Positions 15,248-22,359 of a stretch of DNA of 22,359 bases are shown piece by piece. A model generated the notes under the pieces. The model worked only from the letters and a program-made list of their open reading frames with translations. It was not told the DNA's origin and ran no database searches. Where the stretch lies: positions 1 through 22,359 of the forward strand of contig JAZUAN010000026.1 of NCBI GenBank assembly GCA_045638005.1. Direction: 5' to 3'. The first letter of the stretch is position 1. Each line of letters opens with the position of its first letter. The translations under genes and the position numbers were made by a program. Source of the DNA: URNF01 sp045638005. Lineage in GTDB: Bacteria; Bacillota; Clostridia; Oscillospirales; Acutalibacteraceae.

Positions 15248-16029
15248 AGTCGCAGGCTGACCTCCCCGGAGGATAGCGTTTTCTTCCCGACATCGGTCTC
15301 AACAATAAGCGCGCCGGCATCGTCAATGGCGATTGCTCTCGCCGCAAAGGTTTCATTCCCGCGTATTACCGTGACCATGTTGCCTAATACCGCCGAGCGA
15401 CGGCGGTTTTCCTCCAGAAATGCACCGCTATCCATCTGAGTGAGCACCGTTTCCAGTTCGCCGAGTATTGCGGCGATCAAGGCTGCACGGTCGGGCGCTT
15501 CGCCGCATTCCCGCAAAAGCGAGGAGGCGGTTTCGTCAATCTCCGATGGGAAGTGGAGGGTGGATACGTTCACTCCGATGCCGATGATGGCAAAATGGTA
15601 GCCGCCGTTGTCGTTTGGCGTACCCTCGGTTAAAATACCGCACACCTTTTTGCCGTTTATAAGAAGGTCATTGACCCATTTGATTTGCACTTGTGCGGGG
15701 ATAAGGCTTTCGATGGCTCTTGCAACCGCCACCGCCGCCGCAGTAGTGAGCAAGCCGACCTTTTCTGCTAAGAGATCTTCCCGCAGTATCACACTCATGT
15801 ACACACCGCTGCCGCACGGCGAAAAAAAGCTGCGTCCGCGTCTGCCGCGTCCCGCCGATTGATGATCGGCGATGATAACGGTACCGTGCACAGCATTTGC
15901 AGCAGACGTTTTGGCGGTGTCATTGGTAGAGGGGAGGAGCGGGTAGACATAAAGCGTATTTCCAAGTGTTTTTGTATGTAACAGCGCTTGTACCGCATTA
16001 GCGGTCAGCGCAGTATCTGTATGTGCCAT
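15244..16029 (-). CDS. birA: Biotin-[acetyl-CoA-carboxylase] ligase, no DNA-binding domain
   Basis: This enzyme activates biotin to biotinyl-AMP and attaches it to the carboxyl-carrier lysine of biotin-dependent carboxylases. From the ATG at 16029 (AAGGAGG upstream) it is 261 residues. The biotin/AMP loop GRGRRGR is at 60-66 and the catalytic lysine is K117 in KWVNDLL; the C-terminal small barrel follows. The frame is open 32 codons further upstream, but those codons overlap the DUF4363 gene and are not family-like. The protein lacks the N-terminal helix-turn-helix of bifunctional BirA, so it should not repress biotin genes. It lies 16 bases after the DUF4363 gene and overlaps bioY. Confidence 0.93.
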   Translation of the reverse strand: MAHTDTALTANAVQALLHTKTLGNTLYVYPLLPSTNDTAKTSAANAVHGTVIIADHQSAGRGRRGRSFFSPCGSGVYMSVILREDLLAEKVGLLTTAAAVAVARAIESLIPAQVQIKWVNDLLINGKKVCGILTEGTPNDNGGYHFAIIGIGVNVSTLHFPSEIDETASSLLRECGEAPDRAALIAAILGELETVLTQMDSGAFLEENRRRSAVLGNMVTVIRGNETFAARAIAIDDAGALIVETDVGKKTLSSGEVSLRL

Positions 16030-16045
16030 ACTCCACCTCCTTATA

Positions 16046-16423
16046 TTAAAAAATATTGCCAAACAACGGCTTTTCCGAGCGACGCAATTCGCTGAGATAA
16101 AATCGACAGCGCGCAATCTCCGCAAAAAAATGTGCAGGATCCTGCTGCTGCAATAAAATCGGTAGTTGGGTTGCGCTTTCCCGCAGCGGAAAGCTGTCTA
16201 TATGGCGGGAAAGGCATGCCAACTGTTCGGTGATATGGATACATTCATCCCGAAATGCTTCTGCTTTTTTTATGGCGGAGGCATCCTCCCGCCTTGCTGC
16301 TGTTTCCACGGCAGTAAGGCTGTTTTCCAACTGCTCCACGGCGGAAAGTTGCCAAAAGAGCGCACTCACGCACGAGGCGATGACAAATAAAAGAATACCC
16401 ACGGCGATCCAAAGACGTTTCAT
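16046..16423 (-). CDS. DUF4363 family protein
   Basis: This is a small single-pass membrane protein of 125 residues. An N-terminal helix (RLWIAVGILLFVIASCVSALFW) is followed by an amphipathic, helical external part with many charged residues (LENSLTAVETAARREDASAI). The size, layout and position directly after a DUF421 gene match DUF4363, which is often paired with DUF421 in clostridia (family knowledge, no defined function). The ATG overlaps the DUF421 stop by four bases and has GGGGAGG upstream, so the two should be made together, perhaps as a complex. Confidence 0.75.
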   Translation of the reverse strand: MKRLWIAVGILLFVIASCVSALFWQLSAVEQLENSLTAVETAARREDASAIKKAEAFRDECIHITEQLACLSRHIDSFPLRESATQLPILLQQQDPAHFFAEIARCRFYLSELRRSEKPLFGNIF

Positions 16424-17118
16424 ACGCTTTCCTCCCCGCTGATGGATTTTCCATTATCGGTGAGGATAAAAAAACTGCCGCCGGCAGAAAGGGTCATCAA
16501 AAATACGTCCTTTTGCAAAACGCCCTTGCGTATAAGAAACGCACCGATAGTCTGCGCACTTTTACCGCAAAGTTCCAATCCCCACGGGCAAAAAGCACCG
16601 TCTGCAATAACCAGAGCGGGCATGCCTGTGCTTTTACGGACCGCGTTCACGTCACTGCAGTTGACGGGGCGGAATGCGGGGAGCAGATACAGCGTGACGT
16701 GTCCGTTGCTCTCTACCACCGCGTATTCCACTTCGCTGATATCAAAGCAGTTTTGCAGACGCAGCGCTTCCATGAGATCATCCACTGACAGCCGCAGCTT
16801 TTTAAGTGCCGCTACGTCCAAAACGCCGTCTTTGATGACCGGCACCGGATTGCCGCTGACAAGCCGTTCAAAGGCGGGACATTTCATCATGATGACCGAC
16901 GACAGTAATTCCAGCGCCACCAATACCAGCATGGGTAGAATGCCGTGCACCAAAGGGGTGCCGGTTTCCTGCATAGGTACGGCAGCGAGGTCGGCAATGA
17001 GTAATGCCACCACCAATTCGGAAGGACGCAGCTCGCCGATCTGCCGCTTGCCCATCACGCGGATGGCGGCGACGATCAAAACATATATAACAACGGTGCG
17101 GATCGCACAAACCAACAT
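16420..17118 (-). CDS. DUF421 (YetF-like) membrane protein
   Basis: This protein of 232 residues has three N-terminal membrane helices (within about residues 5-80), with VMGKRQIGELRPSELVVALL between the first two as in the family. A cytoplasmic alpha/beta region follows, with NPVPVIKDGVLD and LSVDDLMEALRLQ. Relatives such as B. subtilis YetF and the Spo-associated YdfS/YrbG group have no settled biochemical role. The start ATG has AGGAGG seven bases upstream, and this site is partly inside a hairpin. The gene follows the DUF1294 gene by 44 bases with no separate promoter seen, and precedes DUF4363, birA and bioY. Confidence 0.88.
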   Translation of the reverse strand: MLVCAIRTVVIYVLIVAAIRVMGKRQIGELRPSELVVALLIADLAAVPMQETGTPLVHGILPMLVLVALELLSSVIMMKCPAFERLVSGNPVPVIKDGVLDVAALKKLRLSVDDLMEALRLQNCFDISEVEYAVVESNGHVTLYLLPAFRPVNCSDVNAVRKSTGMPALVIADGAFCPWGLELCGKSAQTIGAFLIRKGVLQKDVFLMTLSAGGSFFILTDNGKSISGEESV

Positions 17119-17119
17119 A

Positions 17120-17149
17120 CGGCACCCTCCTTTTTATATTAGGGTGCCG
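17120..17149 (-). promoter_or_regulatory. Hairpin covering the ribosome binding site of the DUF421 gene
   Basis: A perfect 9-bp stem (17120-17128 / 17141-17149) has a 12-base loop. On the minus strand the ribosome binding site AAAGGAGGG runs from the loop into the 3' arm, and the arm ends one base before the ATG at 17118. There is no T run after it, so it is not a normal terminator. It may limit translation of the DUF421 gene or protect an mRNA end. Confidence 0.5.
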
Positions 17150-17162
17150 AAAACAGACGTAT

Positions 17163-17444
17163 TTATGCGATAAGGATACCTTTTTCCGCTAAAAAGATCA
17201 GCAGTGCAAACTGTAAGATAGCAATGCAAGGAATACCAAATTTGAACTTCGCCTTGCGCAGTTTATGGTGCGCTGCATACATAGCAAACCATACACCGAT
17301 AGCGGCGCCTGCCGCCGCAAGTGCGAAAAGTGTTGATTCGGGGACACGCTTTCTGCCTTTGATGGCTTGCGTTTTGTCCGAAACCATTACCAATGCACCG
17401 ATGATATTGGTTATCGTCAAATACCATATCAGCCATTCGGGCAT
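17163..17444 (-). CDS. DUF1294 family membrane protein
   Basis: This small membrane protein of 93 residues has about three hydrophobic helices. The conserved DUF1294 features are the N-terminal helix with N13 (ITNIIGALVMVSDK), the basic loop QAIKGRKRVPESTLFALA and the region HHKLRKAKFKFGIP. The ATG has AGGAG eight bases upstream and sits behind a very good promoter. It is probably the first gene of the operon that continues into DUF421. Function is unknown. Confidence 0.85.
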   Translation of the reverse strand: MPEWLIWYLTITNIIGALVMVSDKTQAIKGRKRVPESTLFALAAAGAAIGVWFAMYAAHHKLRKAKFKFGIPCIAILQFALLIFLAEKGILIA

Positions 17445-17479
17445 ATTTACAACTCCTTACTCATATCAATATGCATCAT

Positions 17480-17508
17480 ATTATAAAGCAAAAAAACGGA
17501 AAGTGCAA
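17480..17508 (-). promoter_or_regulatory. sigma-A promoter of the DUF1294-to-bioY operon
   Basis: TTGCAC (17503-17508) and a perfect TATAAT (17480-17485) lie 17 bases apart on the minus strand. The -35 region overlaps the ribosome binding site area of the divergent glycosidase gene starting at 17518. Confidence 0.85.
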
Positions 17509-17517
17509 GGTGATAGC

Positions 17518-18651
17518 ATGCGATTTTTTACGATAATATTGTGTTTTGTTACGACTTTTTGCGGCTGTGCGTATGCGGATGCATCGCCTGACCCCTTACC
17601 GCCCGCCACAAATGCTGCCGCGGATAATTTAAGGGGAATGTGGGTATCGTATCTCGAACTGGATGCGGCGTTTGAGGGTGCTGCGGCGGTTGATGCGGCG
17701 GCATATATCGACAGCGTGATGGAAACCTGCGCGGCGGATGGTTTTAACACGGTGTTTTTTCATGTGCGCGCAAAAAGCGACGCGTATTATTCGTCGACGA
17801 TATTCAAAGCCGCGGAAAGTGCAGCAAAGCTGCTTGCCGCCGATTTTGACCCACTTGCATACGCGGTGGAAGCGGCGCATAAAAATGGACTTTCTCTGCA
17901 TGCTTGGATCAACCCGTATCGGATTGGCAGCGATCGCTCAAAAGCGGTGTGTGAGGACATATACGAATGGGAGGGGAATTGGTATTACATTCCCACCTCC
18001 GCTACCGCGCAGCGGTATATTTTGCAGGGGGTGCGGGAGATCATACAAAACTATGCGGTGGATGGGGTGCAGTACGATGATTATTTTTATCCCTCCGGTC
18101 TGCCGCAGACGGCTTTGCCGTATGAAACACCGCCCGGCACGCTCTCGGTTTTAGAACTGCGCCGCGCCGCGGTGAGTGGATTGGTGGCAGCGACTTACAG
18201 TGCGGTGCATCAGCGGGAGGGGTGCCTTTTTGGGGTCAGTCCGGCGGCGGATATCAACCGCAATGAAACGGTGCTTTGCGCGGCGGTTTCCCATTGGTTG
18301 CGGCACAGCGGGTATGTGGATTATATCTGTCCTCAGGTATACAGCGGATTTGATAATGAAACGCTGCCTTTTTGCACCGCTATTGATGAATGGGCGGCGC
18401 TTGAACGTGCAGACGGTGTGCGGCTGTATGCGGGACTTGCTCTGTATAAAACAGGGGAGACGGACACCTTTGCGGGCAGCGGCAGCGGCGAATGGATAGA
18501 AGGTGGGGATATTCTCGCGCACCAGGCGGATTACGCGGAGAAAAAAGGCTATACCGGCATTGTGCTGTTCCGTTACAACCATTGGAAAGATGAGGCATCC
18601 GCGGTGCGGCAGGCGGAGGTGGAAGCCATGCGCGCGTATTTAGCACAATAG
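17518..18651 (+). CDS. Exported glycosidase-like protein, GHL10 type (DUF187)
   Basis: The product has 377 residues and a TIM-barrel-like fold of the GHL10/DUF187 family (PF02638), whose members are thought to act on cell-surface or wall glycans. The family start RGMWVSYLELDA follows the signal region, and FNTVFFHVRAKSDAYY, LHAWINPYRI, DGVQYDDYFYP, ICPQVYSGF and GIVLFRYN appear in order. The N-terminus is an export signal (MRFFTIILCFVTTFCGCAYA); whether cleavage follows the lipobox-like FCGC is unclear. The frame is open almost 100 codons further upstream, but this lies antisense to the DUF1294 gene. ATG 17518 has AAGGTGA six bases before it. I saw no clear promoter of its own, and no terminator before the next promoter at 18700. 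Confidence 0.88.
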   Translation: MRFFTIILCFVTTFCGCAYADASPDPLPPATNAAADNLRGMWVSYLELDAAFEGAAAVDAAAYIDSVMETCAADGFNTVFFHVRAKSDAYYSSTIFKAAESAAKLLAADFDPLAYAVEAAHKNGLSLHAWINPYRIGSDRSKAVCEDIYEWEGNWYYIPTSATAQRYILQGVREIIQNYAVDGVQYDDYFYPSGLPQTALPYETPPGTLSVLELRRAAVSGLVAATYSAVHQREGCLFGVSPAADINRNETVLCAAVSHWLRHSGYVDYICPQVYSGFDNETLPFCTAIDEWAALERADGVRLYAGLALYKTGETDTFAGSGSGEWIEGGDILAHQADYAEKKGYTGIVLFRYNHWKDEASAVRQAEVEAMRAYLAQ

Positions 18652-18660
18652 TCTTTGCCA

Positions 18661-18680
18661 TTTACATATATTTACATATA
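18661..18680 (+). repeat. Direct repeat TTTACATATA, two copies
   Basis: Two perfect 10-base copies stand in tandem, about 20 bases upstream of the -35 box of the next operon. A ten-base phase would place bound protein on one face of the helix, so it may be an activator or UP-like site; it may also be a chance AT-rich repeat. Confidence 0.5.
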
Positions 18681-18699
18681 GTACTTTTTGCGACACATA

Positions 18700-18728
18700 T
18701 TGACACCTTTCTTGAAATTCGGTATACT
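18700..18728 (+). promoter_or_regulatory. sigma-A promoter of the glucosaminidase-cohesin operon
   Basis: A perfect TTGACA (18700-18705) and TATACT (18723-18728) are separated by 17 bases. The leader to the ATG at 18768 is about 33 bases. Confidence 0.88.
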
Positions 18729-18767
18729 GATAAGGTAATGCGAATTTTCAGAAAAGGAGGAAACGTC

Positions 18768-20981
18768 ATGCATATACATACGCGAAGATGCGCTGTTGTG
18801 TTGGTGGTGCTTGTCCTCCTTTTTTCTTGTATCTGCGGTGTGTGCTCATCGGCATTTGCTGCTGAGGCGCAAAAAGGTATCGTATACGGACTGGATGTCG
18901 GCGGCGCTCTTAACGTGCGCGAAACTGCCGGGCTTGGCTCGGGAAGCAAAGTGATCGGCAAGCTGCAAAACGGAGATGAAGTCACGATACAGGGTACCGT
19001 GTCAGCGGATGATATTAAATGGTATAAGATCAAAACCGCAGACGGTAAGCTTGCGGGGTATGCCTCCTCCGAATACATCCGCATACAGGTGGAATACAAG
19101 CCGGATGCGAATTTTGAGGCGTATTTGACCGCTCAAAAGTTCCCCGAAAGCTATAAAGAAGCATTGCGTAACCTGCATGCGCAGTACCCCAACTGGGTGT
19201 TTGTCGCACAGCATTTAAATAAAACATGGAGCGAGGCGTTGGCAGCGGAAGCCGCCGTGGGACGCAGTTTGGTGCATTCTTCCGCCAAAGCCTCTTGGAA
19301 ATCCATGGAATACGGCGCATACGATTGGAACAAAAAAGCGTATGTGGCATTTGATAGCGGTGGATGGGTCAGTGCACAACAGGAAGTGGTTGCGTACTAC
19401 ATGGATCCCCGTAATTTCTTGGATGAGACCTCTGTTTTCCAGTTTGAAAGTCTTTCCTATTCTACCGTACATACGGTGGATGGTGTTAAAAAGATCTTGT
19501 CCGGCAGCTTTTTGGAACCGCTTGCCGCAGACTTTGTCGAGGCGGCGAAAAGCACCGGCGTCAGCGCTTACCATCTTGCCTCCCGCGCGTTGCAAGAGCA
19601 AGGCAAAAGCGGTAACGCCCTAGGGACGGGTACTACACCCGGATATACGGGTTATTACAACATTTTTGATATCGGCGCGTATGCCGCAAACGGTTTGAGC
19701 GCTATCCAAAATGGTGCGCAGTATGCCAAGTCAAAGGGATGGGATACTCCGCAGAAATCTATTGTCGGCGGCGCGAGTCAGCTGGGAAAAGGCTATATTA
19801 CCAAAGGGCAGGATACGCTTTATCTGCAAAAGTTTGACGTTGTGGATGGCGGTAACGGCTTTTATAATCATCAGTACATGACCAATGTTTCTGCCGCGGC
19901 ATCCGAGGCGAAACTGATGAAACTCGCGTATACCGCGGACATGCTGAGCGGTGCACTTGTATTCAACATACCGGTGTATGCAGGTATGCCGTCTGCACCG
20001 TGTGTGTGTCCCACCTCTGACGGCAACAACGATAACACGCTTACAGCACTTTCTGTCAACGGTTATTCGCTGATCCCGACCTTCTCTCGCTATACCACCC
20101 AATATGAGGTGAATTTGCCCGCTGTTATCATGAACACCGAAGCCGGTACCACCACTGCGAGCGGCACGAGCGCGGGAACTACGGCCACAAAAAGCACCAC
20201 TTCTTCCACGAATGTATCTACCTCTGTCATAACGTCTGTGACGACATCCAAGCAAACTACCGGCAGTACGGTTGCTGTGGCTGCGCGAGTGGCACCCGGT
20301 GGTACGACCACCACCAAATCCGGCAGCACCGCTGCATTAACAACAAGTGCTGCAACAACCACCACGACGCAGAGCAAGGATACCACTGTGCTGGGCGTAA
20401 AGGTCAATATCAAAGCGGTGGCCAGTGATAAAAATGCCGTGATTACCGGAGCGGGTGAGATCACACTTTCCGCTGTGGATACCGCGGTGAATATACAGGT
20501 GAAAGCGCCCAGCGGGCTGGTGCGCACCTATACGGTGCATATCCATTGTCCCGGCGCGGACGGTTCTCCTGTGATTAACGATACAAAGTATACGCTTGGC
20601 ACCTACGTGACCGGCGTTGCGCCCGATACGACTGCTGTTACCTTGTTGAAGGAGTTGGCGGTGGAAAACGCTACTGCACAGGTAGTTGATGCTGACGGCG
20701 CGGCGGTGACAGGAAAGCTTGTCACCGGACACACCTTACAGATCATCGTCGGCGGCAAGGTGTTCTCCTCGTATCCGATAGTGATTTACGGTGACGTGAG
20801 TGGGGACGGCGCTGTAAGCTCGCGCGATCTGCTGATGGCGCAAAAGCATATTCTTGGTATTACCAAGCTTGAAGGCGCGCCGCTTGCGGCCGCGGACAGC
20901 GGCAAGGATGGCAAACTGACGTCGTCCGATCTTTTACGTACACAAAAACAAATTCTCGGTATTTCTTCACCGATCTTGTAA
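18768..20981 (+). CDS. SH3b-glucosaminidase-dockerin cell-wall hydrolase
   Basis: This exported peptidoglycan hydrolase has 737 residues from ATG 18768 (AAGGAGG seven bases before). A signal peptide ends near SSAFA (about 32). An SH3b wall-binding domain follows at 36-105 (ALNVRETAGLGSGSKVIG), then an N-acetylglucosaminidase domain at about 110-400. VSAYHLASRALQEQGKSG probably holds the catalytic glutamate, and TPGYTGYYNIFDIGAYAANG is typical. A cadherin-like beta-sandwich (PF12733) begins at about 421 but is interrupted near 455-540 by a Thr/Ser-rich stretch, and resumes with NIKAVASDKNAVITGAGEIT. The C-terminus from about 675 is a type I dockerin with two calcium loops, GDVSGDGAVSSRDLL and DSGKDGKLTSSDLL. 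The next gene, 23 bases on, encodes a cohesin. It should act on the bacterium's own wall. Confidence 0.93.
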   Translation: MHIHTRRCAVVLVVLVLLFSCICGVCSSAFAAEAQKGIVYGLDVGGALNVRETAGLGSGSKVIGKLQNGDEVTIQGTVSADDIKWYKIKTADGKLAGYASSEYIRIQVEYKPDANFEAYLTAQKFPESYKEALRNLHAQYPNWVFVAQHLNKTWSEALAAEAAVGRSLVHSSAKASWKSMEYGAYDWNKKAYVAFDSGGWVSAQQEVVAYYMDPRNFLDETSVFQFESLSYSTVHTVDGVKKILSGSFLEPLAADFVEAAKSTGVSAYHLASRALQEQGKSGNALGTGTTPGYTGYYNIFDIGAYAANGLSAIQNGAQYAKSKGWDTPQKSIVGGASQLGKGYITKGQDTLYLQKFDVVDGGNGFYNHQYMTNVSAAASEAKLMKLAYTADMLSGALVFNIPVYAGMPSAPCVCPTSDGNNDNTLTALSVNGYSLIPTFSRYTTQYEVNLPAVIMNTEAGTTTASGTSAGTTATKSTTSSTNVSTSVITSVTTSKQTTGSTVAVAARVAPGGTTTTKSGSTAALTTSAATTTTTQSKDTTVLGVKVNIKAVASDKNAVITGAGEITLSAVDTAVNIQVKAPSGLVRTYTVHIHCPGADGSPVINDTKYTLGTYVTGVAPDTTAVTLLKELAVENATAQVVDADGAAVTGKLVTGHTLQIIVGGKVFSSYPIVIYGDVSGDGAVSSRDLLMAQKHILGITKLEGAPLAAADSGKDGKLTSSDLLRTQKQILGISSPIL
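20145..20390 (+). repeat. Thr/Ser-rich insertion within the beta-sandwich coding region
   Basis: About 80 codons that are mostly Thr, Ser, Ala and Gly lie between the strand ending YEVNLPA and the strand beginning VKVNIKAVASDKN. In uninterrupted members, such as the copy in the next gene, these two parts are separated by only a few residues. Confidence 0.7.
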
Positions 20982-21004
20982 CACCGCGAAAGGGAGTTTT
21001 CCGT

Positions 21005-22359
21005 ATGAAAAGATATTTTTCAATAGTACTTGTGCTTGTTATGACCGCCATGTTGTTTTGCGCTGCATTACCGGTGTCTGCGGCAAGCGCATCGGTGTCG
21101 GTATCGGCAGGCAGCTCAACCGTAACGGTAGGGGATACGGTCAGCGTAACCGTGACCTATACTTCTCCCACCACGGTGGGCTCCTTGGATGCTTTGATGA
21201 AGTATGACGCGAGCGTGATGGAATATGTTTCTGCCAGCGGCATTACCGCCAACGGCGGCGCCGGTGTTATCAAATTCTCGTTTTTTGAGACGTCGGCAAC
21301 CCCTTCCAAGTCGCTTTCCTTCACGGTGACCTTCAAAGCAAAAGCAGCCGGCAGCGCCGCCTTTTCTCTTTCTACCAACGAACTGTCCGACTGGGATCTC
21401 AACGATCTGGGCGCGCCTTCCGGTGCGACAACCGTCAGCGCGCAAAACCCGCAAAAATCTTCCAATGCCAATCTGAGCATCCTGTATATTTCCAGCGGTA
21501 CGCTGTCGCCCGCCTTTTCGCCTAAGGTGACCTCCTATTCCATCGTTATTCCGTATGCGGTGACCACACTCACCGTCAGCGCGGAAACAGAGGATAAGGA
21601 TGCGACCGTGAGCGTTGAAGGCAGCAAGGATATGAAGGTGGGCAACAACGTGCGTGTGGTAAAGGTTACTGCACCCAACGGCACGGTAAAGACGTATACG
21701 CTCAACATCACCCGTCAACCGCAGCCGACCGCCACGGTTAAAACCACTACTGCACCGAAAACTACCATCAAAAAGACTACTGCGGCGACCTCTGCGCAGG
21801 CGACCACAAAAAAGACAACTACTACAACAAAGCCGCAACAGGATGAAGCGGCAAAGGTAGTGGTGGGTGAGGAAACACTGTACATCGCAAAGGATCTGAA
21901 GGATGTTACCCTGCCGGTGGGCTATGAGCAGGTAATGCTGATGGTTAACGACGTGTCCTTCCCCTCGGTGCAGGATAAGAGCGGCAGCATGGTGCTTTTT
22001 TACCTCACCGATGCAGAAGGCAAAAACGGTGCGTTTCATGTGTATAATGCGGCATCCAGAACCTTCTCGGATTTTTGTTATGCCACAGTATCTACCGGCG
22101 TGTATGCATTTTTAAGCCTTGACGGTACGGTGCAGATACCCGACGGTTTTACGCAGAGCTTTTTGCCGATAAACGGCAAGACGATCGTTGCGTGGGATTT
22201 CCCCGCGGAGGAGATGCAGGAATACCATTTGGTGTATGCGCTTTCTCCTAACGGCACAAAGGGTTTATACGTGTACGATACGGTGGAAGGTACCTTCCAG
22301 AGATATACGCATGTAGAGTCTGAGAAAGAAGTGGTTGAGCAGGAACCCGAAGAGCCGCA
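21005..22359 (+). CDS. Cohesin-domain surface protein with cadherin-like domain (partial at 3')
   Basis: This gene starts at ATG 21005 (AGGGAG eight bases before) and stays open to the window edge, 451 codons, so its C-terminus is missing. A signal peptide (MKRYFSIVLVLVMTAMLFCA, cleavage near VSAAS) leads to a cohesin domain at about 27-145, seen in SSTVTVGDTVSVTVTYTSP, DALMKYDASVMEYVSASG and SLSFTVTFKAKAAG. A cadherin-like beta-sandwich (PF12733) follows at about 155-235 (LSPAFSPKVTSYSIVIPYAV, APNGTVKTYTLNITR). Then come a Thr/Lys-rich linker to about 278 and a beta-rich domain with YHLVYALSPNGTKGLYVYD. The visible end turns acidic (EKEVVEQEPEE), as before a membrane anchor (inference). The gene is co-transcribed with the dockerin-bearing glucosaminidase, the natural candidate ligand of its cohesin. 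Confidence 0.9.
   Translation, partial: MKRYFSIVLVLVMTAMLFCAALPVSAASASVSVSAGSSTVTVGDTVSVTVTYTSPTTVGSLDALMKYDASVMEYVSASGITANGGAGVIKFSFFETSATPSKSLSFTVTFKAKAAGSAAFSLSTNELSDWDLNDLGAPSGATTVSAQNPQKSSNANLSILYISSGTLSPAFSPKVTSYSIVIPYAVTTLTVSAETEDKDATVSVEGSKDMKVGNNVRVVKVTAPNGTVKTYTLNITRQPQPTATVKTTTAPKTTIKKTTAATSAQATTKKTTTTTKPQQDEAAKVVVGEETLYIAKDLKDVTLPVGYEQVMLMVNDVSFPSVQDKSGSMVLFYLTDAEGKNGAFHVYNAASRTFSDFCYATVSTGVYAFLSLDGTVQIPDGFTQSFLPINGKTIVAWDFPAEEMQEYHLVYALSPNGTKGLYVYDTVEGTFQRYTHVESEKEVVEQEPEEP

Noticed and set aside
17224..17517. 98-codon N-terminal extension of the GHL10 protein
   Set aside because: It overlaps the DUF1294 gene in antisense. The export signal begins at 17518 with its own ribosome binding site.
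21116..22039. 307-codon minus-strand frame opposite the cohesin gene
   Set aside because: The plus-strand frame gives a signal peptide, cohesin and beta-sandwich domains continuous with the operon. The antisense frame is Cys/Arg/His-rich and featureless.

Overview
The window looks like chromosomal DNA of an anaerobic, fermenting Firmicute of the class Clostridia, probably Oscillospiraceae/Ruminococcaceae. The grounds are strong AGGAGG-type ribosome binding sites, sigma-A promoters with 17-base spacers, an L-lactate dehydrogenase, a PduL-type phosphotransacylase, a BmpA-type nucleoside transporter, and surface proteins with Thr-rich linkers, cohesin and dockerin modules. I see no rRNA, tRNA, CRISPR array, phage or insertion sequence. 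The taxonomic placement is inference from gene content.

Layout. Bases 1-1030 hold cysteine synthase (minus) behind a compact promoter. Bases 1031-1932 hold two 5'-truncated genes facing away from each other: the 3' end of an unrecognised minus-strand gene and an AraC-type regulator. Together they look like the scar of a deletion that removed a shared divergent promoter. Bases 2055-4042 hold a PduL-type phosphotransacylase (minus), a family-4 uracil-DNA glycosylase (plus) and a PHP-fold metal phosphoesterase (minus), mostly separated by bidirectional terminators. Bases 4155-9756 are one minus-strand operon read right to left: xpt (xanthine phosphoribosyltransferase), a BmpA-family lipoprotein, a double ABC ATPase and two permeases. 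This couples purine uptake to ribosylation of the base. A strong hairpin after the lipoprotein gene probably lowers expression of the ATPase and permeases.

Bases 9884-10834 encode L-lactate dehydrogenase, divergent from an OmpR-type response regulator and its histidine kinase (10970-13104). Bases 13252-14265 encode a lipoprotein with a Thr-rich stalk built from 48-bp tandem repeats. Bases 14347-14620 hold a decayed gene remnant with a frameshift. Bases 14711-17444 form a likely five-gene minus-strand operon: DUF1294, DUF421 (YetF-like), DUF4363, biotin-protein ligase and BioY biotin transporter. A hairpin covers the ribosome binding site of the DUF421 gene.

Bases 17518-22359 (plus) concern the cell surface: an exported GHL10-type glycosidase-like protein, then a dicistron with its own strong promoter. 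The first gene of the dicistron encodes an SH3b-glucosaminidase-dockerin protein. The second encodes a cohesin-bearing surface protein that runs off the window. Side by side they suggest a small cohesin-dockerin system that attaches a peptidoglycan hydrolase to a surface scaffold. In the hydrolase, a Thr-rich stretch of about 80 residues appears to be inserted inside a cadherin-like beta-sandwich domain rather than between domains. This pair is the most interesting part of the window.
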